From NCBI GenBank assembly GCA_026985755.1, contig JALSPX010000157.1, positions 1 to 10,844 on the forward strand: DNA of 10,844 nucleotides, read 5' to 3'. The stretch is from Sulfurovum sp. Its GTDB lineage: Bacteria; Campylobacterota; Campylobacteria; Campylobacterales; Sulfurovaceae. Position 1 is the first letter of the stretch. Each line of letters starts with the position of its first letter. The translations under genes were made by a program, and so were the position numbers. This document shows, piece after piece, positions 6,930-10,844 of the stretch. The notes under the pieces are model-generated. The model saw only the letters and a list, made by a program, of their open reading frames with translations. It made no database searches and was not told where the DNA came from.

Positions 6930-6960
6930 TTAGAAATATAGGGTTTTATTATATTTCTAA
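6930..6960 (+). promoter_or_regulatory. 11-bp perfect inverted repeat upstream of the porin gene
   Basis: TTAGAAATATA (6930-6940) and TATATTTCTAA (6950-6960) are exact reverse complements separated by GGGTTTTAT. The element ends 24 bases before the porin ribosome site. Arm centres about 20 bases (two helical turns) apart suit a dimeric regulator. It also contains TATA-rich sequence that could be part of the -10 region. It could instead be an mRNA leader hairpin. No known regulator consensus is claimed. Confidence 0.45.
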
Positions 6961-6984
6961 GGGTGAAAATACTTAGATTAAAAC

Positions 6985-6990
6985 AAGGAG
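6985..6990 (+). promoter_or_regulatory. Ribosome binding site fixing the porin start at 6996
   Basis: AAGGAG lies 5 bases before ATG at 6996. The reading frame is also open from a GTG at 6963, but that codon has no ribosome site, overlaps the edge of the inverted repeat, and would put 11 charged residues in front of a good signal peptide. Confidence 0.8.
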
Positions 6991-6995
6991 AAGAG

Positions 6996-8528
6996 ATGAA
7001 AAGAGGAACAATTCAATTAGGATTAGCTACAGCAGCAATCCTTATGGGAACGGTAGCAAATGCCGGTGGAGATATTGCACCTGTGGAATCAACTTTGGAA
7101 GTGCAAAAACCGGAAAGCACACCTTCTATGAAACCAAAACGTCAGATGAAAGGGAATATGACTCTGAAATATAATGTATTACCTGGTAATGTAGATAATA
7201 TGAGCGACATGTTCTCACAAGGTATATTTTATGGAAGGTTACGGTCTAATACATTTTATTGGGATTGGCAAGATGAAAATGAAGCCAAGAAACGTAAAAC
7301 AAATAAGGCTTGGGGTTTAGGTGGAAGCTTAATTTATAAATCTGCGATTTTAAATGGTATGAGTTTTACCTTAGGTTATTATGGTTCAATGAACCCAGAT
7401 TTCTTTAGAATGGATGCAGGGGATGAAAAATTTGTTAAAGCAGGCAAAGATACATTTAGCAGATATAAAGTAAAGACAGGTGGGGGGTATGGTATTCATA
7501 CCTTAGCACAAGGTTTTTTAGAATATCAAAATGAGATGATTGATTTACGTGTAGGACGTCAGCTTTTTGAATCTGTATTTACTAAATCAAATGATACAAA
7601 AATGATTCCAAATAGTTTCGATGGTGCGACGTTAGCATTAAAAGTAGCACCTAAGACAAAAGTGAGATTAGCATATTTTACTGCACAAAAGTTAAGAGAT
7701 CATGAAAATTCACATGATGTAGTGACTTTTAAGAATGCTGCAGGAGAGAGTTGGGCAAATAATGATGATTCGGCTATACACAAAGGACTAAACTATAATG
7801 CTTTTGTAGCAGCAGGGGAGGATACTGATCATAAGCTGTATTTAGCAGATTTCCGAACAAAATATGTTCAGAATTTAGATTTTACTTTGAGTTATCTACA
7901 AGTACCTGGCGTCGTAAAAGATTTTGTGGCAGAGGCACATTATAAAATTCCTTTAGGGGATAGTGGCTGGGCAGTACGTCCAGGGGTACGATACTTTTTA
8001 CAAAAAGATGATGGTGGTGGTGCTGTAGCGGGTGATACTAACCTGAAAGGTAAAGCACTTGAAGGATATGCTTCTGGTGTAAACGGATCAATGGATACAA
8101 GTTTGATTAATGCTCGTCTTGATTTGAAAATGCCAAATAAAAAAGGTTTCTTTAGGTTTGGTTATTCAAAAATAGAAGACAAAGCAGACATTTTTGCACC
8201 ATGGAGAGGATTTCCTACAGGTGGCTTTACAAGAGCAATGGCACAATACAACTGGTATGCGAACACCACAACATATATGGCAAGAGCAGTTTACAAATTT
8301 ACACCAAAGTTTAAAGCAAGTGTGAGATATGCTATTCAAGATTTTGATGATAACAAACCAGGGGTACAGGCAGATAGTAATATCGTTCATTTAGATACAT
8401 GGTATAACTTTAGCAAAAATTTCCAAATGAAAACACGTATTGGTATTGTCAATGCTGATGTAGGAAATACAGGTAAACAAGATGTCTCTTATAATGAATA
8501 TCGTTTAGAGTTCAATTATCTTTTTTAG
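6996..8528 (+). CDS. Outer-membrane porin, OprD-like family
   Basis: From the ATG at 6996 the product has 510 residues. A Sec signal peptide spans 1-23 (cleavage after VANA). A Pro/Lys-rich linker follows, then alternating beta-strands through to a C-terminal phenylalanine (RLEFNYLF), the signature recognized by the Bam outer-membrane assembly machinery. There is no cysteine, as usual for porins. Segments such as WGLGGSLIYKSA, KMIPNSFDGATL and FAPWRGFPTGGFTRAMAQYN are characteristic of OprD-type porins in Campylobacterota. These are substrate-selective channels for small anions or carboxylated compounds; the substrate here is not visible. Its place between soxB and a SoxH-like gene suggests uptake of thiosulfate or another sulfur anion, but that is inference. 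The SoxH-like gene starts 9 bases after its stop, so they are probably co-transcribed. A separate promoter in the 180-base upstream gap is plausible. Confidence 0.85.
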   Translation: MKRGTIQLGLATAAILMGTVANAGGDIAPVESTLEVQKPESTPSMKPKRQMKGNMTLKYNVLPGNVDNMSDMFSQGIFYGRLRSNTFYWDWQDENEAKKRKTNKAWGLGGSLIYKSAILNGMSFTLGYYGSMNPDFFRMDAGDEKFVKAGKDTFSRYKVKTGGGYGIHTLAQGFLEYQNEMIDLRVGRQLFESVFTKSNDTKMIPNSFDGATLALKVAPKTKVRLAYFTAQKLRDHENSHDVVTFKNAAGESWANNDDSAIHKGLNYNAFVAAGEDTDHKLYLADFRTKYVQNLDFTLSYLQVPGVVKDFVAEAHYKIPLGDSGWAVRPGVRYFLQKDDGGGAVAGDTNLKGKALEGYASGVNGSMDTSLINARLDLKMPNKKGFFRFGYSKIEDKADIFAPWRGFPTGGFTRAMAQYNWYANTTTYMARAVYKFTPKFKASVRYAIQDFDDNKPGVQADSNIVHLDTWYNFSKNFQMKTRIGIVNADVGNTGKQDVSYNEYRLEFNYLF

Positions 8529-8537
8529 GATAATAAA

Positions 8538-9455
8538 ATGTTGAAAAAGTTTCTTTTTTGTAGTGTGATAGTAGTTTCCTTGAATGCCTTTGATTATGAC
8601 CTACAAGCCAAAAAAGTAGCAGAAGGCACCTACTGCTTTTTTGGAAAACTTGAAAATATTAACAAGCAAAATGCAGGAAACATAGTAAACACATGTTTTG
8701 TTCAAACAAAAGCAGGATTCGTTGTCATTGACAGCGGTCCTACCTTTGCGTATGCAAAACAGGCATATGCACAGATGCAAAAAATTGCTAAACTTCCTGT
8801 TAAGTATGTGATTGTTACCCATGACCATGATGACCATTGGCAAGGGAATAGTTTTTATAAAAGCAAAGGTGCTTTGTTGATAGGTCCACGGAGTTATGAA
8901 CAAAATGTAGTTGCTGGTATGCAGACACGTATGGAACGTATTTTAGGTAAGTCGCTTTATGGACAGACTAAAATCGTGAAGCTAGATAGAGTCGTCGATG
9001 AAAACCTAAGTATAAAAATAGGACAACAGGTCTTTGAGATAAAGCAGCTTGAAAAGGTGGCACACACGCATGGTGATTTAATTGTGTATCTGCCTAAAAA
9101 AGAGATGTTATTTGCTGGAGATTTGGTCTTTAATGATAGAGTTACTTCACTAAGAGATGGCTCTCTTCTGGGTTCATTATCTGCACTAAAAAAGATAGAT
9201 AGCTACCATGCCAAAGTGATTGTAGGAGGGCATGGGTATCGTACTGATATGAATGCAACAAAATCACTGGAAGTATATTTGGATACAATAAAGCAAGAGG
9301 TACTTCGAGCACAAGATAAAGATATAGGCATGGAAAAGATTACACAAGTAGTAACAATGCCAAGCTACAAAAAAATGAAACTTTATAATGTGTTGCATGC
9401 ACGTACTGTATTAGATGCTTATGAGGAGTTAGAGATGCTGGAGGATGAAGAATGA
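8538..9455 (+). CDS. SoxH-like periplasmic metallo-beta-lactamase-fold hydrolase
   Basis: The 305-residue product has a Sec signal peptide (about 1-17, LKKFLFCSVIVVSLNA) and a complete metallo-beta-lactamase metal site. This comprises THDHDDH at 94-100 (His95, His97, Asp99, His100), His178 in HTHGD, Asp195 in FAGDLVF and His232 in GGHGY. A binuclear zinc or iron hydrolase is expected. The nearest family with this genomic setting is SoxH, a periplasmic protein of sox loci in Paracoccus and others that is dispensable for thiosulfate oxidation and lacks a firmly assigned substrate. Related proteins accompany quinoprotein dehydrogenases, so SoxH is a neighbourhood-based call. A sulfur-linked thioester or glutathione-type substrate is possible. 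Cysteines 33 and 53 remain in the mature protein. The stop overlaps the next gene by 4 bases (ATGA), so translation is probably coupled. Confidence 0.8.
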   Translation: MLKKFLFCSVIVVSLNAFDYDLQAKKVAEGTYCFFGKLENINKQNAGNIVNTCFVQTKAGFVVIDSGPTFAYAKQAYAQMQKIAKLPVKYVIVTHDHDDHWQGNSFYKSKGALLIGPRSYEQNVVAGMQTRMERILGKSLYGQTKIVKLDRVVDENLSIKIGQQVFEIKQLEKVAHTHGDLIVYLPKKEMLFAGDLVFNDRVTSLRDGSLLGSLSALKKIDSYHAKVIVGGHGYRTDMNATKSLEVYLDTIKQEVLRAQDKDIGMEKITQVVTMPSYKKMKLYNVLHARTVLDAYEELEMLEDEE

Positions 9456-10228
9456 AGAGGATAATGACAGTTTTATTGGTATCTACATTACTCTATGCAC
9501 AAAATGGTAAAACGCTATTTGAAAAATATTGCATCTCTTGTCATACACCTTTTATCCCTATGTCTAAACTCAAAGAAAATTTTTTAGAATATAACAATAC
9601 GCTACTCAAACTTAAAGCACCAACACTCAATCAACTCTCTTATAGACTCAAGCAACGTATCGGTAACCCTAGGGGTGATGAAGATATGCATCGTATGGAA
9701 GTTACGGCATTTATGAGTGATTATGTACGTAACCCCAATAAAGATAAAAGTGTATGTTTAGAAGAGATCATCAAGCATTTTAAAACAATGCCCAGCTTGA
9801 AAGGTAAAGTGAAAGAGGAAGAACTCGAAGAGATTGGTACATACCTCTATGATTTTGATAAAAAAGTACTTCAAGAAAAAAGTGTGCAGTATGAAAACTT
9901 TGATACAGCACTTCAAAAGGCAAAACTGAACCATAAAATAGTGATGATAAAAGCGATGAGTGAGCGTTGTCATTTTTGTCTTAAAATGGATAGCGAGGTG
10001 CTGATTGACAAAGAGGTAATCAAGGCAATCGAAAAAGATTTCATCCCTGTTTCCATCGATGTTTCAGTCCATATATTACCCTTAGGACTAAAAGCACAAC
10101 TCACCCCTAGTTTTATTTTTGTGGATGAAAATGCTAAGATAATAATGAATGTACCAGGTGCATGGAATAAACAAGATTTTATTTCGTTGCTGAAAGAAGC
10201 CAAAAATAAATCAAAGGATAAAAGATGA
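9452..10228 (+). CDS. Cytochrome c fused to a SoxW-like thioredoxin domain
   Basis: The 258-residue product has a short signal peptide (1-16, ending LLYAQ) and two domains. Residues 17-135 are a class I-type cytochrome c with CISCH at 27-31 and probable distal ligand Met113 (FKTMPSLKG), followed by the usual terminal helix (EELEEIGTYLYDF). Residues about 147-250 are a thioredoxin fold with the redox motif CHFC at 173-176 (MSERCHFCLKMDSEVL) and the cis-proline at 219 (LTPSFIFVD). SoxW-type periplasmic thioredoxins have this arrangement. The fusion could pass electrons between a disulfide or persulfide and the heme, or couple thiol reduction to the respiratory chain; both are inference. A second cysteine, Cys102, precedes the Met ligand. 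It overlaps both neighbours by 4 bases, and GGAGG at 9440-9444 serves as its ribosome site. Confidence 0.85.
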   Translation: MKRIMTVLLVSTLLYAQNGKTLFEKYCISCHTPFIPMSKLKENFLEYNNTLLKLKAPTLNQLSYRLKQRIGNPRGDEDMHRMEVTAFMSDYVRNPNKDKSVCLEEIIKHFKTMPSLKGKVKEEELEEIGTYLYDFDKKVLQEKSVQYENFDTALQKAKLNHKIVMIKAMSERCHFCLKMDSEVLIDKEVIKAIEKDFIPVSIDVSVHILPLGLKAQLTPSFIFVDENAKIIMNVPGAWNKQDFISLLKEAKNKSKDKR

Positions 10229-10665
10229 TAAAAGTTTTACTTGTGTGTGTAATGCTGTTTTCTTTACAGAGTTATGCAGAAACAGAATTTGCAAGCCCCA
10301 AACCTGCTATTGACCATCAAAGAAAAATAATCTTTTCAATAGATAGTGCCCAGCCAAAAGCAATTAACCATGTACTTAGTACTATTAATAATGTGATTAA
10401 GTTTTACAGACCAGAAAATACAGAAGTGGCAGTTGTCGCGTATAGCCAAGGTATTAAAGCATTGTTAAAAAAGGACAATAAAGAGATACGCACAAGAGTA
10501 GAAGCACTTATGACCTATGATATAGAATTTATTGCGTGTGAAAACTCTATGCGTACCCTTAAAATATCTAAAAAAGAGTTATTGAATGATATTTCTTTTG
10601 CTACTGCAGGTATTGTCGAAATTATTGAGCGACAGTTACAAGGTTTTACCTATATTAAATTATAA
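10225..10665 (+). CDS. Exported DsrE/DsrF-like small protein
   Basis: The 146-residue product has a Sec signal peptide (1-18, VLLVCVMLFSLQSYA, before ETE). The mature domain, about 115 residues, follows the DsrE/DsrF-like pattern. A first strand (RKIIFSIDS) is followed by a helix (INHVLSTINNVIKFY), a second strand with loop (TEVAVVAYSQGIKALL), a strand ending in a cysteine (IEFIACENSM), and a final GIVEIIERQLQGFTYIKL. Cys105 occupies the position of the sulfur-carrying cysteine in active DsrE-family proteins. Those proteins are mostly cytoplasmic sulfurtransferases, so a periplasmic version would be placed to accept sulfane sulfur from SoxY or a thioredoxin. It starts inside the stop of the cytochrome-thioredoxin gene (ATGA), with AAAGGA at 10213-10218 as ribosome site. 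The family call is by fold pattern; the role is inference. Confidence 0.7.
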   Translation: MIKVLLVCVMLFSLQSYAETEFASPKPAIDHQRKIIFSIDSAQPKAINHVLSTINNVIKFYRPENTEVAVVAYSQGIKALLKKDNKEIRTRVEALMTYDIEFIACENSMRTLKISKKELLNDISFATAGIVEIIERQLQGFTYIKL

Positions 10666-10697
10666 TTGAACCCTCTGATTAACCTAAACATTCACAA

Positions 10698-10796
10698 TGG
10701 GTTTTGCAAATGTAAGGTTGTGCAAAAGATTTATAAGTCCTAGCCATAGCTAAGACGCCTTAAATATTTTGTGCAAGATTGCGTTTGCAAAGCCCA
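10698..10796. repeat. Roughly 99-base imperfect palindrome after the DsrE-like gene
   Basis: The 30 bases at 10698-10727 match the reverse complement of 10767-10796 at 23 positions. Five of the seven differences still allow G-U pairing when the + strand is transcribed, so 28 of 30 positions can pair. The inner part continues the fold with partial pairing of TTATAAG against CTTAAAT, then GTC with GAC and TAGC (10741-10744) with GCTA (10749-10752). The arms begin TGGG and end CCCA. This could be a 3' structural RNA element, a small mobile repeat or an end-of-operon hairpin. The rest of 10666-10844 has no supportable gene; a second short palindrome, GCCCA with TGGGC, is at 10792-10806. Confidence 0.55.
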
Positions 10797-10844
10797 CCCT
10801 TTGGGCATCACTAGCTTTCGCCTATGCGTTGTTACTCTTTCTCA

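Noticed and set aside
6963..6995. Upstream GTG start extending the porin by 11 residues
   Set aside because: There is no ribosome site before it, it would prefix charged residues to a good signal peptide, and AAGGAG is ideally spaced for the ATG at 6996.
10672..10749. 22-codon - strand frame beginning at an ATG inside the terminal hairpin
   Set aside because: It is very short, has no ribosome site of note, and its sequence is constrained by the palindrome. I saw no reason to treat it as coding.
10754..10844. Hydrophobic open stretch on the + strand at the window edge
   Set aside because: It is open after a stop codon but has no ATG or ribosome site and lies within the palindrome region. About 30 open codons are not enough to call a gene.

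Overview
The window is AT-rich DNA with tightly packed genes, all on the + strand. Gene content and order point to a sulfur-oxidizing Campylobacterota (Epsilonproteobacteria), probably a Sulfurovum- or Sulfurimonas-like bacterium. The pointers are a soxXYZAB block without soxCD beside it, a single-heme type SoxA, and an OprD-type porin of the kind common in that phylum. The assignment is inference from protein recognition, not a database result.

Layout. (1) Positions 1-141 hold the 3' end of a sensor histidine kinase. (2) A short intergenic stretch with a run of eight G leads to a large secreted protein with NHL-type repeats and a C-terminal calcium-binding (thrombospondin type 3-like) module, 279-2516. 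(3) A 251-base gap carries two stem-loops and a probable promoter. (4) soxX, soxY, soxZ, soxA and soxB run from 2768 to 6815 as a compact operon. (5) A 180-base gap holds three inverted repeats in front of (6) an outer-membrane porin (6996-8528). (7) Three tightly packed genes follow, with 4-base start/stop overlaps between the last three reading frames: a SoxH-like metallo-beta-lactamase-fold hydrolase, a cytochrome c fused to a SoxW-like thioredoxin, and an exported DsrE/DsrF-like protein. (8) The window ends in non-coding DNA dominated by a roughly 99-base imperfect palindrome.

How the genes could work together. SoxXA oxidatively attaches thiosulfate to the C-terminal cysteine of SoxY in the SoxYZ carrier, and SoxB hydrolyses the terminal sulfonate to sulfate. 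Without soxCD here, the remaining SoxY-bound sulfane sulfur must be oxidized by proteins encoded elsewhere or passed to other acceptors. The downstream porin could admit sulfur anions. The SoxH-like hydrolase, the cytochrome-thioredoxin fusion and the periplasmic DsrE-like protein look like an accessory set for thiol and persulfide handling in the same compartment. That downstream set is the least familiar part of the window and the best candidate for an under-described system.
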